Source of the DNA: Beduinella massiliensis
GTDB taxonomy: Bacteria > Bacillota > Clostridia > Christensenellales > Aristaeellaceae
Length of the DNA stretch: 64,000 nucleotides
Reading direction: 5' to 3'
Assembly (NCBI RefSeq): GCF_900199405.1
Contig: NZ_LT963430.1
Coordinates: forward strand, 186,001-250,000
Part shown: piece by piece, positions 1 through 7,657 of the stretch
Layout: each line of letters opens with the position of its first letter
Numbering within the stretch: the stretch's first letter is position 1
Position numbers and translations under genes: made by a program
Notes under the pieces: model-generated
Told to the model about the DNA's origin: nothing
What the model saw: the letters and a program-made list of their open reading frames with translations, nothing else
Databases searched by the model: none

Positions 1-530
1 GCCCAGATCAGCGAATCGATCGACCGCAGCGATTCCCCGTTGCGCATCCTATAGCCGTCTTCGTCGTCCGGATCCGGCGCGCCGGAGAGGCTGCGGTTGT
101 AAGCCGCCACGTCGTAGGGCACGCTCATGTGCGTATAGATGAGCAGCCCCGTCGCCGCGGCGATGAGCAGGAACATCAGCACGACGGACGAATCCTCCAG
201 TCCGAGGCCCGAGCCCAGGATGACTACGGTGGGCGAGAGGATGTAGAGCGCCACCGACACGGCCGTGTTTCGCGCCCTGCGCTGCCGGTAGTAATCGATC
301 AGCTCCTTTAGGGGAGCGTCGGGCTTCAGGTCGTCCAGCAGCGCGTCGATGTCGCCGACGTTCGCCGCCATGAGGCTGAAGGCTTCGCTTTCGCTCCTCC
401 CTTCGCGCAGGTAGTCCTCGTAGCGCTCCAGACAGTTGGCCGTCAACTCTTCGCGCAGTTCCTGTGCTCTGCGCGTCATCGGCACACCGCGAAAGAGCCC
501 CGCGATGTAGCTTTCGATCCGCTTGTTCAT
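1..530 (-). CDS. HAAS/permease-prefix-domain membrane protein (partial)
   Basis: The start codon is at 530 and the C-terminus lies beyond the window, so 176 residues are visible. The first ~75 residues form the helical HAAS (DUF1700-like, 'permease prefix domain 1') module, recognisable from the LREEL, SESEAF and GDIDALLDDL segments. Two hydrophobic segments follow (about residues 91-108 and 115-132). The start overlaps the PadR stop by four bases (ATGA), so the two are translationally coupled. PadR/HAAS pairs are common in Firmicutes, where PadR usually represses the operon; the function of the HAAS protein is not settled. Family call is good, function unknown. Confidence 0.75.
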   Translation of the reverse strand, partial: MNKRIESYIAGLFRGVPMTRRAQELREELTANCLERYEDYLREGRSESEAFSLMAANVGDIDALLDDLKPDAPLKELIDYYRQRRARNTAVSVALYILSPTVVILGSGLGLEDSSVVLMFLLIAAATGLLIYTHMSVPYDVAAYNRSLSGAPDPDDEDGYRMRNGESLRSIDSLIW

Positions 531-865
531 GTGTTCCCTCCTGCACCCGTCAGTTGGTCGATCAGCCCCCGAATGTTCTCCCAATCCCTCATGTTTTCCT
601 CGTACAGCGCACGCCCGGCGGGGGTGATGGTGTAGTACCGCCTTCTGGCACCGGACGTCTCGTCGCCCCAGTACGACTGGATGCACCCCGCCGCTTCCAG
701 GCGGCGGAACGTGGTGTAAAGCGTCGCCTCTTTGAGCTCGAACTGGCCGTGCGTGATCTCTTGCAGGGTCTTGTTGATGACGTACCCGTAGCTGTCGCCC
801 CGCGTCAGCTGCGCAAGGATGATCGTGTCGGTCAGTCCGCGCAGCACGTCCGACAGGTTGAGCAT
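527..865 (-). CDS. PadR family transcriptional regulator
   Basis: A 112-residue winged-helix repressor. The PadR signature is clear: LTRGDSYGY in the N-terminal helix, then LKEATLYTTFRRLEAAG for the recognition helix, and RRRYYTITPAG for the wing, followed by a C-terminal dimerisation helix. PadR proteins bind operator DNA and are released by small ligands such as phenolic acids or drugs; the ligand here cannot be told. It is first gene of a minus-strand operon with the HAAS protein, preceded by a consensus promoter whose spacer holds a short inverted repeat (GCGA/TCGC), a plausible autoregulatory site. RBS is GGAGGA 7 bases before ATG. Confidence 0.9.
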   Translation of the reverse strand: MLNLSDVLRGLTDTIILAQLTRGDSYGYVINKTLQEITHGQFELKEATLYTTFRRLEAAGCIQSYWGDETSGARRRYYTITPAGRALYEENMRDWENIRGLIDQLTGAGGNT

Positions 866-922
866 GGCGCTTCCTCCGTTTCAGCGCCCGCAGGAGAGGC
901 CGCCTCTTCGCGGGTTACCTGT

Positions 923-950
923 ATTATACCAGCGATACCTCGCCTGTCAA
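923..950 (-). promoter_or_regulatory. Sigma-A promoter of the padR operon
   Basis: On the minus strand TTGACA (950-945) and TATAAT (928-923) are both perfect consensus hexamers separated by 16 bp. The spacer contains GCGA-N4-TCGC, a small dyad that may be the PadR operator. Seen directly; operator role is inference. Confidence 0.75.
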
Positions 951-1018
951 TGTATCTCGCAGATTAAAATTGTATGAGAAGACGAATGTGCAGCATGTCA
1001 GATGAGAAATCTTAGAGC

Positions 1019-1047
1019 TTACAAAGCAGCCCATCCCAATATATACT
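1019..1047 (+). promoter_or_regulatory. Promoter of the two small XRE genes
   Basis: TTACAA (1019-1024), 17 bp spacer, TATACT (1042-1047), followed by an AT-rich initial transcribed region and the first XRE gene about 35 bases downstream. Confidence 0.6.
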
Positions 1048-1081
1048 AATAAAAAAATAAAAATACGAAGGAAAGAGCGAA

Positions 1082-1342
1082 ATGCTTCGGGGAACGTTTA
1101 TGGAGGAATACGGAACCATCCGGATCAAGCTGGACGATCTGCTTCAAAACGCGGGCCTCAGCAAGAACAAGCTGAGCCACAGAGCCGAAATGCAGCGCGC
1201 ACAGATCAACAATTACTGCAACAACAGAATAACCCGTCTGGATATCGACGTGCTCGCGCGGCTTTGCACCGTCCTGCACTGTGAAATTGGCGACCTGCTG
1301 GAGTTCGTGCCGCCCAAACGGCACGAGGAGAAGGGGGCCTGA
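1082..1342 (+). CDS. XRE-family HTH regulator (YozG-like)
   Basis: An 86-residue Cro/C1-type helix-turn-helix protein of the small HTH_26/YozG class: IRIKLDDLLQNAGLSKNKLS, then a scaffold helix and LARLCTVLHCEIGDLLEFV at the end of the five-helix domain. Two starts are possible, ATG at 1082 or at 1100 (MEEYGTIR); the second begins closer to the usual start of the family. It lies two bases before a second HTH gene and shares its promoter. Such proteins bind DNA as dimers; target and ligand are unknown. Confidence 0.8.
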   Translation: MLRGTFMEEYGTIRIKLDDLLQNAGLSKNKLSHRAEMQRAQINNYCNNRITRLDIDVLARLCTVLHCEIGDLLEFVPPKRHEEKGA

Positions 1343-1344
1343 CG

Positions 1345-1566
1345 ATGCGGTATGCGCGGATCCTGCTTCTGCGCAGGGAGCGCGGCCTCACGCAGGCCGA
1401 GGTGGGCAGGCGCATCAACGTGACGAGCCGTACCTACGCATACTATGAGACGGGGGAGCGGATGATCCCCCCCGGCGTGCTCTGCAGGCTTGCGGACCTG
1501 TACGGCGTCAGCGTGGACTACATCCTGGAACGCACCGGCAGCCGCGTTCAGCCGGACGAAAAATAG
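1345..1566 (+). CDS. XRE-family HTH regulator
   Basis: A 73-residue single-domain Cro/C1 repressor: LLRRERGLTQAEVGRRINV contains the first two helices and SRTYAYYETGERMIPPGVL the recognition helix; VSVDYILERTG closes the domain. There is no effector domain. It follows the preceding XRE gene by two bases and is terminated immediately by a strong hairpin, so the pair forms a closed bicistronic unit. Paired small HTH proteins can act as interdependent regulators; this is inference. Confidence 0.85.
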   Translation: MRYARILLLRRERGLTQAEVGRRINVTSRTYAYYETGERMIPPGVLCRLADLYGVSVDYILERTGSRVQPDEK

Positions 1567-1612
1567 GGAGCGGCCCGTGGAAGGCTTCATTTCCACAGGG
1601 CGCTCCCTTTTC
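1566..1612 (+). terminator. Rho-independent terminator after the XRE pair
   Basis: GGGAGCG...GTGGAA pairs with TTCCAC...CGCTCCC across a short loop and is followed by CTTTTC. The stem begins inside the stop codon of the second XRE gene. Confidence 0.8.
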
Positions 1613-1730
1613 AGATTCCATTTTCCCCAACCGCTCCCGTGTCCTCTCCGCCGCCGCGCTCGATTTGAAAGATAACGGGCCGCGCGCTTGGGAACATTCC
1701 TTCTGTCCTTATGCGGCATTCCTTTTCCGT

Positions 1731-3029
1731 TCACGCGCCGCGTCCGGCGAGGAAGTCTACAAACTGTCGGGCGATGCGCGGGGAACAGCCGCTGTGGCTG
1801 ACCGTCCAGGCGAGCGCCTCCGGACGCACATCGTCCCAGGGGCGGGAAAGGCCGCGCGCTTCCATCAGGCATTTGACGATGTGCAGGTATTCCTCCTGCG
1901 TGGGGGCCGTAAACGTCATGCGGATGTCGAAGCGGTCCGCGAGGGAGAACTTTTCTTCCAGCGTGTCGCGCTCGTTGACGTCGTCCTGCCGCTCGGAAAA
2001 GCGCTGGCGCACGATGTTTCGCCGGTTGCTCGTGGCGTAGACCACCACGTTGGAAGGCCGCGCCTCGAGCCCCCCCTCGAGCACGGTCTTGAGCGCCGTA
2101 TACTCCGGGCAGCTGTCGGAAAAGGCCAGGTCGTCCACAAAGACGATGAACTTGCCGGGCTGACGGCGCAGCATCGAAAAGATCGCGGGCAGGCGGGTCA
2201 GGTGCACGAGCGGCACCTCCACGATGCGCAGCCCCTGCGTCCAGTAGGTGGTGAGCAGCGCCTTGACGGTCGCGGACTTGCCGGTGCCCTTGTCTCCGTA
2301 GAGCAGCACGTTCGCGGCGGGCTTCCCAGCGAGCAGCAATTCCGTGTTCTGGACGAGCGCGCCGCGCTGCTGCTCGTAGAGCACCATGTCCTCCAGGCGG
2401 ATGGGGTCGGGCCGCTCGATGCCGCGCAGCCCCAGCGGGTGCTGCGCGCTCTCCCCGACCCAGGTGCAGCCGGGGTAACGGGCGAACAGGCCGGTACCGT
2501 GGCGGCGGAAGAAGGCGGCGAAGTCCCCGATCTGGCTGGCGCGCAGGGAGAGTCCCGCGAGGCGCGGGTCGGCTTCTCCGCGCGGCGTCTCCAGCTCCCA
2601 GGCCGGCAGGTGCTCAAAGACCGACTGGTCGACGCAGCCGTGCGCGGCGAGCGTGAGGAACGCGGCCGGTTCGATGCCCGTCAGCTCCCCCAACGCCTCC
2701 AGGTCGCGCGCGCCCGCGCGCAGCACGCTGTAGGGCAGGCTTTCCGCCGGGGTGCCCGCGCAGACGGAGGCAAAGGCGCTGTCCTGAAAGAGCACGGCTT
2801 TGAGCGCCGCCTCGCCAAAACCGGACAGACCCCTTGCGATGCAGGAAAGCCACGCGCTGTAGGCCTCGCAGTAAGCGTGCGCAAAGTCCCCGGTATCCAC
2901 CCTGTCGCGCGAGGCCTCGAGGAGCAGTGCTTCCAGAGCCGCGACGGCAGGCACGCGGCGCACATGGGCGAGCGCGGTCAGGCATTGCAGGCGGGCGTAA
3001 AGCGCCCGCGCGGTCGGTTGATCGATCAT
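1731..3029 (-). CDS. DUF815 AAA+-type ATP-binding protein
   Basis: A 432-residue protein, the usual size of DUF815. The N-terminal ~200 residues are helical; the P-loop is GDKGTGKS (residues 245-252) and Walker B is FIVFVDD (294-300), followed by TSNRRNIVRQ (sensor 1 region) and a C-terminal lid. The start at 3029 was chosen because GGAGGTGG stands directly before it, although the frame stays open further upstream. DUF815 proteins are distant AAA+ relatives (DnaA/IstB-like) widespread in Clostridia; no process is established for them. Monocistronic, with its own promoter at 3055-3082. Confidence 0.85.
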   Translation of the reverse strand: MIDQPTARALYARLQCLTALAHVRRVPAVAALEALLLEASRDRVDTGDFAHAYCEAYSAWLSCIARGLSGFGEAALKAVLFQDSAFASVCAGTPAESLPYSVLRAGARDLEALGELTGIEPAAFLTLAAHGCVDQSVFEHLPAWELETPRGEADPRLAGLSLRASQIGDFAAFFRRHGTGLFARYPGCTWVGESAQHPLGLRGIERPDPIRLEDMVLYEQQRGALVQNTELLLAGKPAANVLLYGDKGTGKSATVKALLTTYWTQGLRIVEVPLVHLTRLPAIFSMLRRQPGKFIVFVDDLAFSDSCPEYTALKTVLEGGLEARPSNVVVYATSNRRNIVRQRFSERQDDVNERDTLEEKFSLADRFDIRMTFTAPTQEEYLHIVKCLMEARGLSRPWDDVRPEALAWTVSHSGCSPRIARQFVDFLAGRGA

Positions 3030-3054
3030 GTTTCCACCTCCGATGTATGGGGAC

Positions 3055-3082
3055 AGTGTACCACAAATCCGTCGCGTTGCAA
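3055..3082 (-). promoter_or_regulatory. Promoter of the DUF815 gene
   Basis: TTGCAA (3082-3077), 16 bp spacer, TACACT (3060-3055) on the minus strand, about 30 bases before the RBS. Confidence 0.55.
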
Positions 3083-3219
3083 AACGCAATTTATCGCGGG
3101 TTTGGGGCCGGTGAGGCCGGTTGCGGGCGCACCCGGCGCGGGGATGCGCCATAACATACAGAAGAGGGCGCCGCGCATCGCGGAAAGGCCCTCGTCCGCT
3201 CGACAACGGAGGTGTAGTT

Positions 3220-3297
3220 ATGGCTTGGGAAATCGTTCACGGCGTGGTTGCGCACCTGATTATCCTGGCGCTCGTGGTCAAGGTGTTTTTCTGGTAA
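3220..3297 (+). CDS. 25-residue hydrophobic micropeptide
   Basis: ATG at 3220 is preceded by GGAGGTG at a 6-base distance and reads MAWEIVHGVVAHLIILALVV then KVFFW before TAA. Almost the whole peptide is one hydrophobic helix with two histidines (residues 7 and 12) and aromatic residues at the C-terminus. It sits alone in the 350-bp gap between DUF815 and argS, and it is the only frame there with a good RBS. No promoter was recognised. It may be a real single-span membrane peptide (type I toxin-like or a regulatory peptide) or chance; no family is recognised. Confidence 0.45.
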   Translation: MAWEIVHGVVAHLIILALVVKVFFW

Positions 3298-3319
3298 CCC
3301 CGCCTTTGAATTTAAGAGA

Positions 3320-3356
3320 AGCGAAAGAAAACCGCCCCCGCGCAAATCGGGGGCGG
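3320..3356 (-). terminator. Terminator of argS
   Basis: CCGCCCCCG pairs with CGGGGGCGG around a 7-base loop; read on the minus strand it is followed by TTTTCTTT, immediately after the argS stop. Confidence 0.8.
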
Positions 3357-3376
3357 ATTGAGAAAGACGTCGCGCC

Positions 3377-5086
3377 TCACATCTTTTCCGGCGCTTCAAT
3401 CCCGATGAGATAGAGGCCGGTCTTGATCGTGCGCTGCGCCGCGCGGGTGAGCAGGACGCGCGCGGCGGCGGCGGCGGGGTTGTCGTCCAGAATGCGGTGC
3501 TCGTAGTAGAACTTGTTGTAGGCCTGGGCGATCAGCGTGGTATGCCGCGTGATCATGAAGGGCTCGTTGCGCTCGCGCGCTTCCTCCACCGCCTCGGGGA
3601 ATCGCGCCAGCAGCCGGAGCAGCGCCTGCGCTTCGTCGTCGCACAGGGCGGCATAATCGGGCGCGGTGCTCAGCCCTTCGGCCTTGCGCAGCACCGAGCA
3701 GCAGCGCGTGTGCGTGTACTGTACGTAGGGGCCCGTCTCGCCGTCGAAGTTGAGCATGCGGTCCCAGCGGAAGTCGATGTCCTTGATGCGGCTGTTTTGC
3801 AGGTCCGTGTAGATCACCGCGCCGATACCGACCTGACGGGCGACCTCTTCTTTGTTCTCCAGGTTGGGCGACTTCTGCTCGATGATCTCCAGCGCCTTGT
3901 TCATCGCGCGCGAAAGGAGATCCTCCAGGTAGATGATGTTGCCCTTGCGCGTGGAAAGCGCCTGACCTTCATAGCTCACCATGCCGAAGGCGACGTGTTC
4001 CATGTCCTTATACCAGGGATAGCCCATCTTCTCGATGACCTTGAACAGCTGCCGGAAGTGCAGATCCTGCTGGTAGGCCACGACGTACAGGCACTTGTCG
4101 AAGTCATAGGCCTTCTTGCGGTAGAACGCGGCCGCGAGGTCGCGCGTGGCGTAGAGCGTGGTGCCGTCCTTTTTGAGGATGAGGCAGGGCGGCATGTTGC
4201 TTTCGGACAGGTCCACGACCTCGGCGCCCTCGCTTTCCACGAGCAGGCCTTTTTCGCGCAGCTCCTCAATGACGGGCTCCATCTTGTCCTGATAGAAGCT
4301 CTCGCCCGCGTAGGAGTCAAACGTTACGCCCAGCAGGTCGTATACGCGCTGGGTGTCGCGCAGGGTGACCTCCTTGAACCAGTTGAAGATCGCGAGGGCT
4401 TCTTCGTCGCCGTCCTCAATCCGTTTGAACCACGCGCGGCCTTCGTCTTCGAGCGAGGGGTTCTCCTCGGCCTCCCTGTGAAAGCGCACGTACAGGTCGA
4501 CCAGCGCCTGCACGCCGCCGCGCTCCACGTCCTCCCGGCAGCCCCACTTCTTGTAGGCGCAGACCATCTTGCCGAACTGCGTCCCCCAGTCGCCCAGGTG
4601 GTTGATGCTCACCGTCTTGTAGCCGCAAAAATCGTAGATGCGCCGCAGCGAGTGGCCGATCATCGTCGTGGACAGATGGCCGATGTGAAAGCGCTTGGCG
4701 ATGTTGATGGAGCTGTAGTCCAGGCATACGGTCTTGCCCGCGCCCACGCTTGAAGAACCCCAGCGGCCCGGATTTTGGAGCACCGCGGCGAGCGTTTCCC
4801 GCGCGAAGTTTTCGCGGTTGAGGAAGAAGTTCAGGTAGCCGCCTACGCACTGCACGCTCGCGGTTTCGGGCGCGTCGATGTGCTGCGCCAGGGTCGAGGC
4901 GATCATCGGCGGGCCCTTGCGCAGCGTCTTGGCCAGCTTGAAGCAGGGGAAGGCGTAGTCGCCCAGGCCGGGTTCCGGTGGAATCTCCAGCATGTCCGCG
5001 ATGGCGGGCGCATCTGGCTCGCAGGCGTCAAAGCCGGCCTTGAGCGCGTCGAAGACGAGCGATGCGATGCGAAGCTTCATATCCAT
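3377..5086 (-). CDS. argS: Arginine--tRNA ligase
   Basis: A 569-residue class I aminoacyl-tRNA synthetase that charges tRNA-Arg with arginine using ATP in the cytoplasm. The HIGH motif is intact (HIGH at residues 134-137), the KMSKS counterpart is STRKG (378-382), typical of ArgRS, and the N-terminal Add1 domain (PPEPGLGDYAFPCFKLAK) and the C-terminal DALR anticodon-binding domain (ending TGLYLIGIEAPEKM) are both present. ATG at 5086 or the methionine two codons later are both possible. It is monocistronic, with promoter 5139-5167 and terminator 3320-3356. Confidence 0.97.
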   Translation of the reverse strand: MDMKLRIASLVFDALKAGFDACEPDAPAIADMLEIPPEPGLGDYAFPCFKLAKTLRKGPPMIASTLAQHIDAPETASVQCVGGYLNFFLNRENFARETLAAVLQNPGRWGSSSVGAGKTVCLDYSSINIAKRFHIGHLSTTMIGHSLRRIYDFCGYKTVSINHLGDWGTQFGKMVCAYKKWGCREDVERGGVQALVDLYVRFHREAEENPSLEDEGRAWFKRIEDGDEEALAIFNWFKEVTLRDTQRVYDLLGVTFDSYAGESFYQDKMEPVIEELREKGLLVESEGAEVVDLSESNMPPCLILKKDGTTLYATRDLAAAFYRKKAYDFDKCLYVVAYQQDLHFRQLFKVIEKMGYPWYKDMEHVAFGMVSYEGQALSTRKGNIIYLEDLLSRAMNKALEIIEQKSPNLENKEEVARQVGIGAVIYTDLQNSRIKDIDFRWDRMLNFDGETGPYVQYTHTRCCSVLRKAEGLSTAPDYAALCDDEAQALLRLLARFPEAVEEARERNEPFMITRHTTLIAQAYNKFYYEHRILDDNPAAAAARVLLTRAAQRTIKTGLYLIGIEAPEKM

Positions 5087-5138
5087 AAGAACGTCCTTCT
5101 TTCAAACGAAAATTTCATTTCCTTATATCAGTCTGTTT

Positions 5139-5167
5139 ATGATAGCATGCGCATCGCTTTTTCGCAA
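5139..5167 (-). promoter_or_regulatory. Promoter of argS
   Basis: On the minus strand TTGCGA (5167-5162), 17 bp, TATCAT (5144-5139) with a TG one base upstream (extended -10). The hexamers lie about 55 bases before the argS start. Confidence 0.55.
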
Positions 5168-5276
5168 GGCGGAGTGCGCCTCTTTCTTTGGGCGATTTTT
5201 TGGGGCGCACAATTTCCAGAGTTTCACCAAAAACCGGCGGGCACCTTTTCCATTTTGCGCACATCCTTCCACGGCA

Positions 5277-5453
5277 TTTTCCACACCTTTTGCCGCCTTT
5301 CCTGTGGACAATGTGGAAAAGGGTCGGGAAATGTCGGGTTTTGCTGGTGAAACCGCATGTTGAAAGGTTGTGCAAAGTTTTCCACAGAATTGTCCACATT
5401 TTCGGCTTTTTTGTGGATAACTTGCGGCTGAAACAGAAAGGGCCTGCGGATAA
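5277..5453. promoter_or_regulatory. DnaA-box cluster in the argS-DUF1858 gap
   Basis: The gap 5087-5570 holds no gene but has six 9-mers of the DnaA-box type (TTWTNCACA or close variants) in about 145 bp: TTTTCCACA 5277-5285, TGTGGACAA 5303-5311 directly abutting TGTGGAAAA 5312-5320, TTTTCCACA 5378-5386, TTGTCCACA 5390-5398 and the perfect TGTGGATAA 5412-5420; a one-mismatch copy (TGCGGATAA) is at 5445-5453. Boxes occur on both strands. An AT-rich stretch lies at 5105-5150. No dnaA, dnaN, rpmH or other origin gene is in the window. It may be a titration/regulatory cluster or an origin-like region; genes on the left run mostly leftward and on the right mostly rightward. Confidence 0.65.
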
Positions 5454-5570
5454 GCGGAGTTTTGGGGATTTTCTTTGGGAAATCTCTGTGCCGAGCCCGC
5501 CTGCGGCGCGGACAAAAAAGGCGCGCGGGGTTCGCTTGGAACCTCCGCGCGCCTTGCGGCTATAGCTGAC

Positions 5571-5777
5571 TTATGCCTGCTCGGCCAGGTATTCGTTGAG
5601 CTGATGCACGAGCTCGTCCACGTTGACGCCGTGTACGCTGCCGGCATCTTCAATGCTTTCAGCGGTCGCGTGCGGGCAGGTCAGGCAGTGCATGCCAAAT
5701 TCCATGAAGATACGGGCGGTACCCTGGTTCAGGCGCAGCACCTCGCCGATGGACATTTCCTTGGTGACGTTCGCCAT
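5571..5777 (-). CDS. DUF1858 redox-disulfide protein
   Basis: A 68-residue protein of the DUF1858 (TIGR03980, prismane-associated/ScdA_N-like) family: MSIGEVLRLNQGTARIFMEFG precedes the paired cysteines of HCLTCPHA (C31 and C34), and the C-terminus is a helix-rich NVDELVHQLNEYL. Members are small cytoplasmic proteins linked with hybrid-cluster and iron-sulfur proteins and anaerobic redox chemistry; the exact reaction is unknown. RBS GGAGGA lies upstream. The leader carries a small TTTCACC/GGTGAAA hairpin with a GAAA loop at 5799-5816. Monocistronic, own promoter. Confidence 0.85.
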   Translation of the reverse strand: MANVTKEMSIGEVLRLNQGTARIFMEFGMHCLTCPHATAESIEDAGSVHGVNVDELVHQLNEYLAEQA

Positions 5778-5843
5778 GGGAAGATTCCTCCTCTAAAATT
5801 TCACCGAAAGGTGAAAGCAATATGAATGCGGAATGCCGCATCT

Positions 5844-5872
5844 ATCATACAACAATTTACCCCGTTTTACAA
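5844..5872 (-). promoter_or_regulatory. Promoter of the DUF1858 gene
   Basis: TTGTAA (5872-5867), 17 bp, TATGAT (5849-5844) on the minus strand, about 65 bases upstream of the start codon. Confidence 0.55.
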
Positions 5873-6023
5873 GAAAACAAACGCGAAAACAGAAGGATAC
5901 GGCGGACTTTGCGAAATCAGCGGGAAAAGAAGGAAGAACGCGCAGGGGTGAAGAAGAAACAAAAAGCTCTTTATGGGCCGCCTGTAACGCGGCCAAGCAG
6001 GACAGATATGTGGAGGCTTCGCA

Positions 6024-6965
6024 ATGGACATGCGCGAAAAGAAAGCCCGCTTTGAGCGGGAGGGCAAAATTTACGACGCTGCGCTGCTCACCTTTTTGGG
6101 CGTCGACGGGTTCGACGTGTACAACTGCTCCATCCCCTTCTCTTGGAACGGGCGCGAGTACATCTATGGCCGCGTGGAGCGGCGCGGCGAATGGGCGCGC
6201 TCCTGGGTACGCCTGTTTGAAAAGACGGGCAAGGATACCTATACAATCGTGCCCGAATCGATGATCTATCCGCTGGAGGACCCGTTCATTCAGCGGATCG
6301 GCGGCGAACTCGTGCTGGGCGGCACGCATGTGCGCAAGCAGTCGGGAAACATCGAGACGTACTACGGCTACTTTTACCGGGGCACGGAGCTGGAGGACAT
6401 GCGTTATTTTACCACCGGCCCGGACAGGATGAAGGACATCCGCCTGATCCAGCTGGCGGACGGACGCATCGGCGTGTTTTCGCGCCCGCGCGGCCCGGAG
6501 GTCGAGGAAAAGTACGGGTCGGGCGCGGTCATCGGCTTTGCGGTGATCGACAGCCTGAATGCGCTGAATTCGGACGTCATCGCGGGCGCGCCCGCCATCG
6601 GCAATCTCTTCGGCCGCGGGGAATGGGGCGGCTGCAACCAGTGCTATCTGCTGCGGGACGGCCGCGTCGGCGTGATTGGGCATAAGTGCTATCAGGAAAA
6701 GGGTGAGGCCGCGGCGGAACAGCTGGTCTACCTGAATGTGGCCTTCATCTTCGATCCGAAGACGCACGAGGCGACAGAGCCTAAGATCATCGCTACGAGG
6801 CGCAGTTACCCCGCCGCGCCGGCCAAGATGCCGAACCTGCTCGACTGCGCCTTTACGTCCGGCATCGTGAAAAGGGAAGACGGCAGGGTAGACCTGTACA
6901 GCGGCGTGGGCGACACCTGCGAAGGCCGCGTGACCATCGACAATCCGTTCGCCGGCCTGCTTTGA
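6024..6965 (+). CDS. DUF1861 family beta-propeller protein
   Basis: A 313-residue soluble protein without signal peptide. Repeated blade-like segments (SWNGREYIYGRVERR, IGGELVLGGTHV, DGRIGVFSRPRG, GRVGVIGHKCYQ, VNLAFIFD-type strands, DGRVDLYSGVGD) fit the DUF1861 family, which shares the five-bladed propeller of GH130 mannoside phosphorylases and arabinanase-like enzymes. Activity is not established for this family; a role in intracellular glycan handling is inference supported by the oligosaccharide-type ABC importer that starts just downstream. GGAGG stands 7 bases before the ATG at 6024; ATG two codons later is an alternative. Confidence 0.6.
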   Translation: MDMREKKARFEREGKIYDAALLTFLGVDGFDVYNCSIPFSWNGREYIYGRVERRGEWARSWVRLFEKTGKDTYTIVPESMIYPLEDPFIQRIGGELVLGGTHVRKQSGNIETYYGYFYRGTELEDMRYFTTGPDRMKDIRLIQLADGRIGVFSRPRGPEVEEKYGSGAVIGFAVIDSLNALNSDVIAGAPAIGNLFGRGEWGGCNQCYLLRDGRVGVIGHKCYQEKGEAAAEQLVYLNVAFIFDPKTHEATEPKIIATRRSYPAAPAKMPNLLDCAFTSGIVKREDGRVDLYSGVGDTCEGRVTIDNPFAGLL

Positions 6966-7076
6966 GCACCTACGGGCCGCGCGTAAAATAAAGATCCATT
7001 TTGCGCGAAGGCAGCGGGGGAGGCTCTCCCTCTTGCAGCCCCTCTTACGTGGCGAAACTTTATCGAGAATCTGATG

Positions 7077-7118
7077 CCCGCAGCGAAGGACGTCCCGTCC
7101 GCCGCTGCGGGTCTTTCG
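7077..7118 (+). terminator. Terminator after the DUF1861 gene
   Basis: CCCGCAGCG pairs with CGCTGCGGG, followed by TCTTTCG, about 110 bases after the stop codon. Confidence 0.65.
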
Positions 7119-7228
7119 ATAGTGTCCAAGAAAATTTTCGTTGTTTGTCATAAAAAACCACATAAATCATATTCTTTTAGAGCAATAAGACGTGCGGAAT
7201 ATGGGGGAATCCGCATGATATGGATTTA

Positions 7229-7304
7229 TAAATTTTACGAAAATCAATCTTTTGAGGTAAAATTTAATAAATGGGTTGCATTTTTTTGAAAGAGTTTGTA
7301 TAAT
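7229..7304 (+). promoter_or_regulatory. Promoter and upstream inverted repeat of the ABC importer operon
   Basis: TTGCAT (7276-7281), 17 bp, TATAAT (7299-7304) form a strong promoter. Just upstream is a perfect 10-bp inverted repeat, TAAATTTTAC (7229-7238) and GTAAAATTTA (7257-7266), separated by 18 bp. Its centre lies about 60 bases before the likely start of transcription, a position typical of an activator site. The regulator is unknown; none is encoded next to it. Confidence 0.6.
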
Positions 7305-7657
7305 GTGTTCAAGAAGATGCGGGAAATAGTGGATTAAATGGCGATGGGGTGTCGTGCGAATCAGAAAAGCCTTTTATTTTTCCGAAAAACGAAAACGGTT
7401 TAGGCACGGGGGATTCTACAGGCGCCGCCCTTGGACGCGCACGGTGGCGCAAATGGGAGACCATTCGGGCCGCGCCAAAAAAGAAAACACCGGACGTCCG
7501 GGAAGGCAGAATGCTTCCGCAGGACATCCGATCGAGGCCGTCATAAAATGTCTGTATTTTGTGCCGCCGGGGCGCGGCGGTTCATCTGCCTGCGTATTCT
7601 CCCAATCCCTGTATTTGGCGGATTGTGGAAAATAAAAATTAACGGAGGAGAGAAAAC
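7305..7657 (+). other. Long 5' leader of the ABC importer operon
   Basis: About 350 bases separate the promoter from the first start codon and contain no convincing gene. The leader has a perfect 12-bp palindrome CCGGACGTCCGG (7490-7501) and a GCCGCC/GGCGGC hairpin near 7562-7583. No known riboswitch class was recognised. A second promoter close to the gene or a structured regulatory RNA are both possible. Confidence 0.4.

Noticed and set aside
5087-5570. Fully supported chromosomal origin
   Set aside because: DnaA boxes are convincing, but there is no dnaA/dnaN/rpmH neighbourhood, no clear DnaA-trio and no skew computation, so only a cluster is reported.
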